Shown piece by piece: positions 32,429 to 40,853 of a DNA stretch of 64,000 nt. The stretch is taken from NCBI GenBank assembly GCA_016717205.1, contig JADKGC010000014.1, positions 68,232-132,231 of the forward strand. The letters run 5' to 3'. Numbering within the stretch: position 1 is the first letter of the stretch; each line of letters opens with the position of its first letter. This DNA comes from Candidatus Flexifilum breve (lineage in GTDB: Bacteria; Chloroflexota; Anaerolineae; Aggregatilineales; Phototrophicaceae). A program made the translations under genes and the position numbers. The notes beneath the pieces were generated by a model that saw only the letters and a list, made by a program, of their open reading frames with translations, did no database searches and had not been told where the DNA came from.

Positions 32429-33556
32429 CTAGTACGTTTTCCGCAGCACAAAATCGAACTGGCGCGCGGTCAGTTGATCGGGGATAGTGCGCATAAACGC
32501 ATCGCGGAGCGCCACCAACAGCGGATTCTCAAGCTGACCGATGCGCCCAATGGTTCGCGAACGCAGCACCACTTGCCGCGCAAGCGGCATCCGCCGCGCC
32601 TGGTATTCCTTGAGCGCCTGTATCGGATCGGATCTGCGAGTCAGGACCTGTCCCAACACAAATGCGTCCTCAATGGTCTGACACGCGCCTTGACCCATAT
32701 TCGGCGTCGTGGCGTGCGCTGCATCACCGAGGAGCGCCACGCGTCCGTCGACCCAGGTGCTCAGCGGCGGTAAGTCGCCGATATCGTTGTAGAGCACTGC
32801 TGCGTCGGGCGTCGCCTCAAGTAACGCGGGAATGGGCGCGTGCCATGCCCCGAACAGGCGGCGCAGTTCCGCTTTGTGATTCGCGGGCGGTGTGTGCGCG
32901 GGTCGATTCGCGGTCGCAAACCAGTACAAGCGCTCGCTGCTGAGCGGCACAATGCCAAAGCGCGCGCCGCGCCCCCACGTCTCGCCCCACATTGACCCGA
33001 CCTGAGCATGCGCGAAGGGGACGACTCCGCGCCATGCCGCGTACCCTTGATAGACAGGCTGTGCGTCCGCATTCATCTGGGCGCGAACCGCGGAGCGTAT
33101 GCCATCGGCACCGATCAACACATCAGCGCTGGCGCTTGTGCCATCGGCGAACAACGCGTGGATACCGTCGGCGTCTTGCTGATACGAGGCGATGCGTTTG
33201 CCATAGTGGACGACGCCGCCGATTTGCGCCAGCAATCCGCGCATGATTTCTTCGCGATGAACAACGATGATCGGCGCGCCGTAGCGCTGTTCGATTGTTC
33301 GCGCATCCAAGGCAGAGATCGTGGTTCCATCCCAGCGGTGAATTGACCCCACGCCACCTGTATAACTCCCGGTGATTGCGGCGTGCGCACCTAACTGTTG
33401 CAGCGCGCGCACTGCGTTTGGCCAGAGCGCCAGGCCGGCACCATCCGCCCGGGCTGTGGGCGACTGCTCGTATACCGTCACGTCGATGTTGTTATTTTGC
33501 AGCGCGAGCGCCGTCGTCAGACCGCCCACTCCACCGCCGATGATGATCGCTTTCAT
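32429..33556 (-). CDS. FAD-dependent monooxygenase (PHBH/UbiH-like)
   Basis: A 375-residue class A flavoprotein hydroxylase. The dinucleotide motif GGGVGGLTTALALQ ends in VYEQ. GADGIRSAVR is the DG motif and GDAAHATTPNMGQGACQTIE the GD motif that binds the FAD ribose. Such enzymes hydroxylate aromatic or related compounds with NAD(P)H and O2; the substrate is unknown, and TetX- and salicylate-hydroxylase-like members share this shape. It is transcribed away from a TetR regulator, with an operator-like inverted repeat between them, suggesting induction by its substrate. Confidence 0.9.
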   Translation of the reverse strand: MKAIIIGGGVGGLTTALALQNNNIDVTVYEQSPTARADGAGLALWPNAVRALQQLGAHAAITGSYTGGVGSIHRWDGTTISALDARTIEQRYGAPIIVVHREEIMRGLLAQIGGVVHYGKRIASYQQDADGIHALFADGTSASADVLIGADGIRSAVRAQMNADAQPVYQGYAAWRGVVPFAHAQVGSMWGETWGRGARFGIVPLSSERLYWFATANRPAHTPPANHKAELRRLFGAWHAPIPALLEATPDAAVLYNDIGDLPPLSTWVDGRVALLGDAAHATTPNMGQGACQTIEDAFVLGQVLTRRSDPIQALKEYQARRMPLARQVVLRSRTIGRIGQLENPLLVALRDAFMRTIPDQLTARQFDFVLRKTY

Positions 33557-33622
33557 GCCTCAATTGACCTTATATTGGATTTGCCATTGGTTTGAGCATA
33601 CAATAACCTCGACACTATCGTG

Positions 33623-33636
33623 AAATTGTTCAATTT
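33623..33636. promoter_or_regulatory. Possible TetR operator
   Basis: AAATTG TT CAATTT is a perfect 6-bp inverted repeat in the 87-bp space between the divergent monooxygenase and TetR genes, just upstream of the preferred TetR start at 33644. A related CAATTG lies close to the monooxygenase start. Confidence 0.45.
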
Positions 33637-33643
33637 TGGACAT

Positions 33644-34219
33644 ATGTCTACTTATGAACATGCGCGTCGGCGCACAGAAAACTGGTTGCTGGAGGCCGCA
33701 CTGGCGTGTTTGCTGCGGGATGGTTACGAGCGCCTGACGGTCACCAGCATCGCGGCGGAGGCGAACGTTGGGCGTGGCACATTCTATGCTTATTTCGCGG
33801 ATGTCGATGCGGTGCTGCTGACGCTCAGCATGCGCGGCTTCTGGCATCTGCAGGCTGATATTCACAGCTTAATGGCGCAGCATGAGTCGCCGGAGAAAGA
33901 GATTCGCGCCTGGCAAGCCGCCTTTGAACGGGCGGCTGAACTCAAAGATGTGCTGTTGGTCCTCAATCACCCGAAAGCCGTGCACCTGGCCCAACGTTTT
34001 CAAGACGTAATGATCGAAGGCTTCAAACAATCGCTGGCGACGAATGCTTTCTTATACCCAAGGTGGATGGATTTGCCCGTTGAGGTCATGGCGACGTTTA
34101 GCGCGGGAGCGGTGCTCGCCGTGTTACGCAAATGGTTAGCGGGAGAACTGGCTTACAGCCCCGAGGAGATGGCGCATATGGTCTACCGGATGCTGTATCA
34201 CAGCGCACCGCCCGGATAG
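33644..34219 (+). CDS. TetR/AcrR family transcriptional regulator
   Basis: 191 residues from the ATG at 33644; a GTG at 33620 is open too but would place the inverted-repeat operator inside the coding sequence. The N-terminal domain is typical: ENWLLEAALACLLRDGYERL, TVTSIAAEANVGRGTFYAYF (helix-turn-helix), then the variable ligand-binding helices. It probably represses the divergent FAD monooxygenase gene and itself. The ligand is unknown. Confidence 0.88.
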   Translation: MSTYEHARRRTENWLLEAALACLLRDGYERLTVTSIAAEANVGRGTFYAYFADVDAVLLTLSMRGFWHLQADIHSLMAQHESPEKEIRAWQAAFERAAELKDVLLVLNHPKAVHLAQRFQDVMIEGFKQSLATNAFLYPRWMDLPVEVMATFSAGAVLAVLRKWLAGELAYSPEEMAHMVYRMLYHSAPPG

Positions 34220-34372
34220 GGGCAGGCGGGCGGCGCGGTTGATTGCCATTATTGGGCCACGATCAAGAAGGTGCTTAAGCAGTTGACTGCCAGTGAAGCG
34301 CAGCGGCTGCCAACACCTTCCAGATCGAGTGTGCTTGGTAGATAGGCGACCTGCCTAGCTACCGCTGCTGCT

Positions 34373-35071
34373 TTAGCTTTGTTCCGGGGTGGCTTGCGGA
34401 CGGAACAGCGCCATGTGCAGCAGACCGGCGACCGCGCCGCCGAGCAGTTGACCGACGAGGTACGGAATCACATAGCTGATGTCGCCGCCGCCGATCAACG
34501 CCGGGCCGAAAGTGCGCGCCGGGTTGAGCGACGCGCCCGTGTACACGCCGCCCGCGAAGATGCTGCCCGCCAGCGTCAAGCCGATAGCGAGGGCTTCGAG
34601 ATTGTTCAGCTTGCCGAAGACGGCCGCCTGATAGACCGCGCTCACCAGGAAGAACGTCAGCACCGCTTCGAAAGCGCCCGCCGTCCACACTTGACTGGTG
34701 GTGAGCGCGCCGACCGTTTGCCCGAGGTTGAGCACGTCGCTGCCTTCTGCGAGCGGAGCCTGCGCCGTTCCGATTAACAGGCTGAGGACGAGTGCCGCGA
34801 CGATGCCGCCAACTAACTGCGCTACCCAGTAGAAGATCGCCTTGTCGAGCGTGATTTGCCGCCCGACGAGCAGACCGAGCGTCACCGCCGGGTTGACATG
34901 CGCGCCGGAAATGCGCCCGTACATCAGAATGATGCCCACGAGGATTAAGCCGTGGGCGAGCGCCGCCGCGACGAGGCCATTCCCGGTCGCCACGACCGCC
35001 GCGCCGACAAACACGAGGGTGAACGTCCCTAAAAATTCTGCAATCGCACCTTTTAACAGCGAATCATTCAT
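34373..35071 (-). CDS. MIP family channel (aquaporin-like)
   Basis: The Met at 35071 has AGGAGC about 10 bp upstream and gives 232 residues with six membrane helices. Two NPA half-helices are present: SGAHVNPAVTLG and GASLNPARTFGPALIGG. The second has NPARTFGP with the selectivity-filter Arg. Residue choice near the filter (His/Arg-type context) fits a water channel better than a glycerol facilitator, but the distinction is tentative. It is a single gene, about 160 bp from the TetR gene. Confidence 0.9.
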   Translation of the reverse strand: MNDSLLKGAIAEFLGTFTLVFVGAAVVATGNGLVAAALAHGLILVGIILMYGRISGAHVNPAVTLGLLVGRQITLDKAIFYWVAQLVGGIVAALVLSLLIGTAQAPLAEGSDVLNLGQTVGALTTSQVWTAGAFEAVLTFFLVSAVYQAAVFGKLNNLEALAIGLTLAGSIFAGGVYTGASLNPARTFGPALIGGGDISYVIPYLVGQLLGGAVAGLLHMALFRPQATPEQS

Positions 35072-35197
35072 CGAAAGAGCTCCTGTATACCAGTCACATG
35101 CTAGGTTGATTATAGGGGGCGGGCGTACAGGCCGCAAAGCCTGTCGAACACTGGATAAGGACATATTTAAAGACTTTGTGAAGACCTGCATTTACCC

Positions 35198-35226
35198 TTT
35201 ACAGCCCTGTAGGCGGCTGGTATAAA
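35198..35226 (+). promoter_or_regulatory. Promoter of the 6S-like RNA
   Basis: TTTACA (35198-35203) and TATAAA (35221-35226) are separated by exactly 17 bp, placing the start at about 35233, where the predicted RNA stem begins. Confidence 0.7.
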
Positions 35227-35232
35227 GATGAT

Positions 35233-35405
35233 ACCTGCTGTGTTCGTGATGTCGCGCCGGGTTTTGAGCCAACACCCCATAATGGGGAGTCGGGTTCTAG
35301 AAGTAAGGTGATAGGCTCGCGTAGCCAAGACCCAAGAGCTAGCAAGACTCCCACCTGCGAAAGCAGGTTCAAAACATCGCAACACACGGCATAGCGGGCT
35401 TACTT
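35233..35405 (+). ncRNA. ssrS: Probable 6S RNA
   Basis: A gene-free stretch with a promoter at one end and an intrinsic terminator at the other. The ends pair as a long closing stem: CCUGC with GCGGG, UGUGUU with AACACA, and GAUGU with ACAUC. Inside are a terminal arm (GAGUC/GACUC, GGGUUCU/AAGACCC, hairpin GGCU-CGCGU-AGCC), a CCCC/GGGG hairpin, and a GNRA-capped hairpin ACCTGC-GAAA-GCAGGT on the 3' side. A rod with an internal bulge of about 170 nt that mimics an open promoter is the 6S design; it binds the RNA polymerase holoenzyme. I assign it by architecture, not by a covariance search. Confidence 0.65.
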
Positions 35406-35411
35406 GACACC

Positions 35412-35440
35412 AAAAGGCGACCAACTTGGTCGCCTTTTTT
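35412..35440 (+). terminator. Intrinsic terminator of the 6S-like RNA
   Basis: GGCGACC and GGTCGCC pair around AACTT, flanked by AAAA and followed by six T. Confidence 0.9.
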
Positions 35441-35501
35441 GCTGCCAGTTGGGGCGTCTCGAACTTATTCCCCACGTGAGTTATGGATAACAGTTCTCTG
35501 A

Positions 35502-35609
35502 CCCCACCCCCGGCCCCTCCCCGAATTCAGGGAGGGGAGCCAGCAAAAACGTTGTTTGCCTCCCCTCTCCCCGCTTGCGTGGGAGAGGGGTTGGGGTGAG
35601 GGGGAGACG
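35502..35609. repeat. CCCCACCCC/GGGGTGAGG intergenic repeat
   Basis: A second copy of the element seen at 21791-21889, starting CCCCACCCCCGGCCCCTCCC and ending GGGGTTGGGGTGAGGGGG, with internal CTCCC/GGGAG pairs. It lies between the 6S-like RNA and the convergent LCP gene. Confidence 0.75.
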
Positions 35610-35635
35610 CGAATTAGGCCTATCCCTAGCTGACG

Positions 35636-36856
35636 TTATTCCCCGTAATTCGCTCCAAAGACCTCAGTGAACAGATCAGCGAGCAGTGCGCGGTTGGGCA
35701 CGAGGACCTGCGCGCCTTCCGGCGTGGTGTAACCCATGACATAGTCAATGCCGATCACACCCGTCTCGATGCTGTCCAACGGTACATCTTTCAAGTACAG
35801 GCCAAGCTGAATCAGTTCGTCGAGCGACAGATCCGTCGAAATATCCTGACTGAGCGAGCCATACAAGGACGGTGCCTGCACCAGTAAGCCGGGGATCGCG
35901 TTCTCGCTGAGCACTTTGTCGCGCACGGCGAACAAGACCTGCTGCTGGCGTTCGGCGCGCTGAAAATCACTGTCGCCGTGCCGGGTGCGGGCGTATTTCA
36001 GCGCGGTGTAGCCGTCCATGTGCTGCAAGCCGGGGTTGAGCACCAGCGGATCGTAACCATCATACATGTCGGGGAACTGGTAGTCGGCGATCGGATGCGG
36101 CACGTTGATGTCCACGCCGCCGATGGCATCGACCAGTGTGGTGACTGCTTCGAAATCGACCACCACGTAATGCTGCACGCGGATGCCGAAATTGTATTCC
36201 ACGGTTTGCATAGCGAGTTCGGGGCCGCCGCCCGCGCCGTTGTATTCGCCCAGCACCATCGGCGTGTTGATGCGCTGCAGCGCGCTGTAACCCGGCACAT
36301 TCACATACAGGTCGCGTGGAATGCTGAGAATGCCGACTGAGTTGGTCGCGGGGTCGATGCTCACCAGCATCATGGTGTCGGTGCGGTAGCCCAAGCCCGT
36401 GTAACCGGGACGGCGATCCAGCCCCATGACGAGCACCGTGAGACGTGATGAGCCGTTCCAAGCGTTGAAGTCGACGGCATCGGCGACGAGCGTGGGCAGC
36501 GCGGTGGCGACGGGCGCGCGCGTGGGCAGGAGCGCTGGGTCGTAGTGAATACGCGCGTCGACCGCGGTCGGCAGTGCCGCGATATCAATCGGCGTCGGGG
36601 TGATGGCAGGCGCTTCAGCGCTCAACACCAGCACCGTCCCAATGCCAAATACCGCCAGCAGCGCTATCACCGTGAAGACCGCGCCGAAGATCAACCCGGT
36701 GCGGCGGGGTGGGGCGGGTGGTGGCGGATTATTCACATAGCTGACCGGGACATGCTTGCGCGGCAGGGGAATGGTCGGCGCGGGAATATCCGCCGCGACA
36801 TTCAGGTTCACCTGCGTGTGTTCAAGGTCGTTGGTCGTAGGAGGTAAATCACTCAT
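35636..36856 (-). CDS. LytR-CpsA-Psr (LCP) family protein
   Basis: 406 residues. A proline-rich cytoplasmic tail of about 50 residues, one membrane helix (LIFGAVFTVIALLAVFGIGT) and an extracytoplasmic LCP domain. The catalytic fold is marked by TVLVMGLDRRP, YRTDTMMLVSIDPATNSVGI, SIPRDLYVNVPGYS, VDAIGGVDINVPHPI and LKYARTRHGDSDFQRAERQQ, with the arginines that hold the pyrophosphate of the polyprenyl substrate. LCP enzymes transfer anionic polymers or glycans from a lipid carrier to peptidoglycan. It is a single gene, divergent from the lipoate-ligase-family gene. Confidence 0.93.
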   Translation of the reverse strand: MSDLPPTTNDLEHTQVNLNVAADIPAPTIPLPRKHVPVSYVNNPPPPAPPRRTGLIFGAVFTVIALLAVFGIGTVLVLSAEAPAITPTPIDIAALPTAVDARIHYDPALLPTRAPVATALPTLVADAVDFNAWNGSSRLTVLVMGLDRRPGYTGLGYRTDTMMLVSIDPATNSVGILSIPRDLYVNVPGYSALQRINTPMVLGEYNGAGGGPELAMQTVEYNFGIRVQHYVVVDFEAVTTLVDAIGGVDINVPHPIADYQFPDMYDGYDPLVLNPGLQHMDGYTALKYARTRHGDSDFQRAERQQQVLFAVRDKVLSENAIPGLLVQAPSLYGSLSQDISTDLSLDELIQLGLYLKDVPLDSIETGVIGIDYVMGYTTPEGAQVLVPNRALLADLFTEVFGANYGE

Positions 36857-36896
36857 CGGTTAAAATCTCCGTTCACAAACCTTAGTATACGGGTGA

Positions 36897-37370
36897 GTGC
36901 CTGTGGAGCAATGGCGTTTGATCTACGATCCCCCTACGCGTGGGGCGCGCAATATGGCCGTCGACGAGGCGATTCTCACCGCAGTCGCGGCAGGCGGTGT
37001 GTCGCCAACCCTGCGCTTTTACCAGTGGAAACCGGCCTGTTTGTCGCTGGGCTATGGGCAGCGGGCGCGGGAAGCAGATGTGGAGCGCTTGCACGAACGC
37101 GGGTGGGAGATTGTGCGGCGGCCAACCGGCGGGCGCGCGATTTTGCATCGCCATGAGCTGACGTACAGTCTCGCGCTGCCGATTGACCACCCGATTGCGG
37201 CAGGCGGCATCATCGAGAGCTACCGCCGCATCAGTGACGCGCTGTTGAGCGGGCTGCAAGCACTCGGCTTGCAGGCGAACGCCGACCGCATGACCGACGA
37301 TGCGCACCTCACGCCCGTGTGCTTTGAGACGCCTTCCCATTACGAGATCACGTTTGAGGGCAAAAGCTGA
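36897..37370 (+). CDS. Lipoate-protein ligase A family protein, N-terminal part (frameshifted)
   Basis: The piece has the biotin/lipoate ligase fold signatures WRLIYDPPTRGARNMAVDEA, QWKPACLSLGYGQ, WEIVRRPTGGRAILHRHELT and VCFETPSHYEIT. The family attaches or transfers lipoyl or octanoyl groups to E2 and GcvH proteins. The frame ends at TGA 37368-37370 directly after FEGKS. One more A in the AAAA at 37362-37365 would continue it as KKLIGSAQVRRK in the next frame. Whole gene 36897-37720 is one base short of a multiple of three. A conserved Cys in VCFE suggests an octanoyltransferase/LipM-like activity, which is tentative. Confidence 0.8.
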   Translation: MPVEQWRLIYDPPTRGARNMAVDEAILTAVAAGGVSPTLRFYQWKPACLSLGYGQRAREADVERLHERGWEIVRRPTGGRAILHRHELTYSLALPIDHPIAAGGIIESYRRISDALLSGLQALGLQANADRMTDDAHLTPVCFETPSHYEITFEGKS

Positions 37371-37720
37371 TCGGCAGCGCGCAGGTGCGACGTAAAGGTG
37401 GCATGCTGCAGCATGGATCGCTGCCGCTCACCGGAGATATCGCCGCCATCTGCGACGTGCTAGTCTATCCCGACGAGGCAGCGCGTGCGGCAGCCAAGCT
37501 CGATGTACGCGCGCATGCCACGACACTGGTCGATGGGCTGTGCGGCGGCGTCGGCTGCCCGCCGCTCAAGTCGCTGCTCGTCGAGCACATCAGCGCAGCG
37601 TTTGGTGTCGATTTTCTGGCGCGCCTGACTTCTCGTGACCTTACGCCCGATGAATGGGCGCACGCCGAACAGCTCGAACGCGAGATCTACGGCTGTGACG
37701 CGTGGACATTTCGCCGCTAG
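37366..37720 (+). CDS. Lipoate-protein ligase A family protein, C-terminal part (frameshifted)
   Basis: This frame supplies the rest of the ligase. It reads LIGSAQVRRKGGMLQHGSLP, the conserved lysine-bearing strand and loop of the family, then a helical C-terminal part ending TFRR. The first usable Met is at 37385+, so it would not be made alone at the natural start. Its stop overlaps the stop of the convergent acetyltransferase gene by 4 bp. Confidence 0.75.
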
Positions 37721-38265
37721 AGATGTTTGGTCTCGAATTCCTCGCGGGTCATCCCGTAGATCAGTGCGTCGTGGTGCTGTCCCTGCGTGAAGATCATGCG
37801 CCGCAAGCGGCCTTCCAGCGTGAAGCCAAAATGCTCATGCATGCGCATTGATGGCTCGTTGAAGGCGAAAACCTCCGCGTTGACCTTTTGGTAGCCGCGT
37901 TCGTGGAAGAAGTAGCGGAAGAGGATGCGCAGCGCGTCGCTGGCGTAGCCCTTGCGTCGGTGGTTAGCATCGATGAAGAAGCCGTAGCTGAATGTGCCAT
38001 TACGCCGGTTGACCGTATGGGTGTTGAGTGAACCGACGACCACAGCGTCGAGGGTGGCGATGGTGAAGCGGAAAGTGTCCCCTTCACCCGTGACGCGCGC
38101 CTGACTTTGCACCCATTCACGGCGGGAGGTGGTCGACGTGGGAAACCAGATCTCGTAATCCATGCGCGAGCCGTCGGTGTCTTGCTCCCACGCGAAATAA
38201 TGTTCAAAGTCCGACTCTTCGACTCCGCGCAAACGGACTCGCTCGCCGTGAAAAATGTTGCCCAT
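37717..38265 (-). CDS. GNAT family N-acetyltransferase (RimJ/RimL-like)
   Basis: The Met at 38265 has AGGAA 8 bp upstream and gives 182 residues. The fold markers are GERVRLRGVEESDFEHYFAW at the start, FTIATLDAVVVGSL, then YGFFIDANHRRKGYASDALR (acetyl-CoA-binding RRKGYA loop) and MHEHFGFTLEGRLRRMIF. The layout is that of the RimJ/RimL/SpeG group, acting on protein N-termini, polyamines or antibiotics; the substrate is unknown. Confidence 0.88.
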   Translation of the reverse strand: MGNIFHGERVRLRGVEESDFEHYFAWEQDTDGSRMDYEIWFPTSTTSRREWVQSQARVTGEGDTFRFTIATLDAVVVGSLNTHTVNRRNGTFSYGFFIDANHRRKGYASDALRILFRYFFHERGYQKVNAEVFAFNEPSMRMHEHFGFTLEGRLRRMIFTQGQHHDALIYGMTREEFETKHL

Positions 38266-38350
38266 GTTGGATTGTTCCTGTCGGTTGTCTTGACGAACTA
38301 AAAGGCTTTGTGTTACCTTGAAATTAGAATAGATGTGCGTAAGGACTGGT

Positions 38351-39283
38351 ATGTCTGACGTTCGCCAACTCCCCATGTTTCCGGCGCAGCCGCAGTCGGA
38401 AAATGACCTCAACCGCCACAGCGCCCTCAAAGACACGATCGCGCTGTTTCAACGCTTCCTGCTGCGCGAGGGCAAGTCGCAGCACACGCTCAAAGCGTTC
38501 ACCGCCGACATGGGCGTGTTCAGCGAGTTTGCGGGCGACGAGGCCGCGCTTGGTTCATTCAGCACGGAGCGGCTCAACGAGTTTCTGCACTGGATGCAGC
38601 ACGAGCGCGGCGTCCCGTGCAGCCAGAAGACCTATGCCCGGCGCGTGACCACGCTCAAAGTGTACTTCAAATGGCTCAATGCGATCCATGTGCTGGAAGT
38701 TGATCCGGCGCGGGCGGTGCTGCAAGTGCCGCAGGCTGCACCGCTGGCGGTCGTGCTGACGCCCGAAGAGGTCGACGAGGTGCTGGCCTTTGCGGCGAGT
38801 CTGCGGCGCGGCGACAAGCCGGATGCCCGCCCGGAAACGCTGTTCCGCCTGCTGCTGGAAACGGGCATCAAGAAGAATGAGACGCTCAGCCTGACGCCCG
38901 CCATGCTTGACCGCAGCGCCAATCCGCCGACGATCACCGTGCGGCATAAGAGCCAGAAAGACGTGTACAAAGAGCGCATCATCGAGGTCAGCCCGGCGTG
39001 GCTGCATGTGCTCGACGAATACCTCGGCGCGTATCTGCCCAAAGACGTGATTTTCAACTGTTCGCCGCGGACGCTCGAATATGTGCTGGAGGACCTGAGC
39101 GCCGTCGTGCCGATGAAGATCTCGTTTGAGATGATGCGCTGGACCTGTGCCGTGCGCGACTTCCGCGTCGGACTCGCGCCGGAGCAGATTCGCGACAAGC
39201 TCGGTTTGAGCGACATCACGTGGAACGACACGTATAAGCGCATTCAGAGGTTGGCGGCGGAACAGATCGCGCGGGAGCGGTAG
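38351..39283 (+). CDS. Tyrosine-recombinase-like protein with a degenerate active site
   Basis: 310 residues from ATG 38351, which has AAGGA 5 bp upstream. Residues 30-110 are a SAM-like core-binding domain (FQRFLLREGKSQHTLKAFTA; YARRVTTLKVYFKWL), as in XerC/XerD. The C-terminal domain follows the integrase fold, but catalytic residues are missing. GIKKNETLSL replaces the usual G-R-x-E of box I. The usual HxLRH reads SFEMMRWT (Arg kept, His lost), and the next LGH is LGLS. The Tyr (DTYKRI) remains. It therefore probably binds DNA without recombining it. It is a single gene with repeat elements downstream. Confidence 0.8.
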   Translation: MSDVRQLPMFPAQPQSENDLNRHSALKDTIALFQRFLLREGKSQHTLKAFTADMGVFSEFAGDEAALGSFSTERLNEFLHWMQHERGVPCSQKTYARRVTTLKVYFKWLNAIHVLEVDPARAVLQVPQAAPLAVVLTPEEVDEVLAFAASLRRGDKPDARPETLFRLLLETGIKKNETLSLTPAMLDRSANPPTITVRHKSQKDVYKERIIEVSPAWLHVLDEYLGAYLPKDVIFNCSPRTLEYVLEDLSAVVPMKISFEMMRWTCAVRDFRVGLAPEQIRDKLGLSDITWNDTYKRIQRLAAEQIARER

Positions 39284-39304
39284 TGGGAACGAGGACCGTT
39301 CTTG

Positions 39305-39482
39305 TGTAGGGATGCGATTTATCGCGTCTGCTGCTCTTGAAAAGGGAAACTGTGGACGCCATCAAGAAGGCGTCTAAAAAAAGGCGCACAGTTGTCTTGA
39401 TGAGAGGGTTTTGTAGGGACAAGGCATGCCCTGTCCTCTGTATCCTTCTGTAGAAAATAGGACGAGGCATGCCTCGTCCCTA
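39305..39482. repeat. Cluster of four palindromic repeats
   Basis: From left to right: a decayed GATGCGATTTATCGCGTC (39311-39328), GGACGCC/GGCGTC hairpin (39353-39376), GGACAAGGCATGCCCTGTCC (39417-39436) and GGACGAGGCATGCCTCGTCC (39460-39479), with GTAGG/CCTAC at the borders. They fill the space between the recombinase-like gene and convergent rlmI. Confidence 0.8.
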
Positions 39483-39499
39483 CGAAGAAAAGTGTGTAC

Positions 39500-40687
39500 T
39501 CAGAACACCCGCACTAGCAGCCCTTTGAGGTATTCGCCTTCGGGGAAGGTGAGTGCCACGGGGTGATCCTCCGCTTGGCTCAGATAGCGCACAACTTGCC
39601 CCTGCCGACCGGAATCCGCCAGCGCGCCAAACACAATCTTTTGGAAAAGGTCACGCGTGATCGCCCCAGAGCACGAGAACGTCAGTAAATACCCCCCCGG
39701 CGCAATCACTTTGAACGCATTCAGATTGATGTCTTTATAGCCGCGCGCCGCCTTGTCGACCTGCTGCGCGTTGTGCGCGAATTTAGGCGGGTCGAGCACC
39801 ACGACGTCATACTGGATTTTGCGATCCACGGTATCGCGCAGATATTCGAACACATCCGCTTGAATGAATTCCACATTAGGTTCAGGAAACCCGTTGAGCG
39901 CGTAGATTTTCTCGGCGAGTTCGAGCACCTCGAACGAGGCATCGACGTTGGTCACCGTGCCGACATGGGAAAGGCCGAACCCGCCCGTGTAGCTGAACAG
40001 GTTGAGCAGGCGCAGCGACTCCCACTTGGGATCGGTCGACAGGAAATCGGAGAGCATGAGCTGGTTATCGCGCTGGTCGAGGTAGGTTCCGGTTTTGTGG
40101 CCCTTGCGCACATCGATAAACTCGATGCGCTTTTCGACTGCCACGCTGATGAGTTCGGGCGGTTCTTCGCCCCACAGCACGCCGGTCACTTCCTGCAAGC
40201 CTTCTTTGAAGCGGACATCCACATCACTGCGCTCGAAAATGCCCTTCGGCTGGAGCAGATCGGCGAGGATGGTCGCGATCTCCTGCTTGCGCTGGTCGAT
40301 GCCGAGCGTCAAGGCTTGGAGCACGAGCCAGTCGCCGTAGCGATCGACAATCAGTCCGGGCAGGTAGTCATTCTCGGCGTTGATCAGCCGCTGCGCGCCG
40401 CCGCTGACCGCCAGTGGTCGACGGCTCGCGACCGAGCGCGCGATCATCTTGGCCCACCACTCCCCGTCGATAACTTCGTCGTGCCAGGTGAGGAGTCGGA
40501 CCTGAATCTGCGATTTTGGGTTCCAGTAGCCGCGCGCGAGGAACTTGCCTTTGCTGGAGACCACATCGACGATATCGCCGGGGGCGGGACGGCCTTTCAA
40601 CTCATCGATGGCGCCGGAAAAGACCCACGGATGCTGATTAATGATCGGTTTTTCCCGGTCGGCTTTGATGACGATACGCGCTGACAT
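39500..40687 (-). CDS. rlmI: 23S rRNA (cytosine-1962-C5) methyltransferase RlmI-type
   Basis: From the Met at 40687 (AAGG about 7 bp upstream) the protein has 395 residues, against 396 in E. coli RlmI. A PUA-like N-terminal domain (SARIVIKADREKPIINQHPW, GDIVDVVSSKGKFLARGYWN) is followed by the RlmI EEHEH bridge and a SAM methyltransferase domain. The latter contains LLNLFSYTGGFGLSHVGTVT, VDASFEVLELAEKI, VVLDPPKFAHN (motif IV) and CSGAITRDLFQK. It methylates 23S rRNA C1962 in E. coli; the exact target here is assumed. Two upstream in-frame Met codons are not favoured. Confidence 0.9.
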   Translation of the reverse strand: MSARIVIKADREKPIINQHPWVFSGAIDELKGRPAPGDIVDVVSSKGKFLARGYWNPKSQIQVRLLTWHDEVIDGEWWAKMIARSVASRRPLAVSGGAQRLINAENDYLPGLIVDRYGDWLVLQALTLGIDQRKQEIATILADLLQPKGIFERSDVDVRFKEGLQEVTGVLWGEEPPELISVAVEKRIEFIDVRKGHKTGTYLDQRDNQLMLSDFLSTDPKWESLRLLNLFSYTGGFGLSHVGTVTNVDASFEVLELAEKIYALNGFPEPNVEFIQADVFEYLRDTVDRKIQYDVVVLDPPKFAHNAQQVDKAARGYKDINLNAFKVIAPGGYLLTFSCSGAITRDLFQKIVFGALADSGRQGQVVRYLSQAEDHPVALTFPEGEYLKGLLVRVF

Positions 40688-40853
40688 AGACGGCCTTTGC
40701 TTAGACATGCGAATGAATTTGCATTGTATCACAGGGCGGGTAGGCACAGGTGGCTAGGCGAAATCCACCTATCCTACCTAGCCGTTCGGCGGATTTCTTA
40801 CGTTGAACTTGGACGTATAGTGATTACGAATTTGTTATACAAAGGTTCGACCT

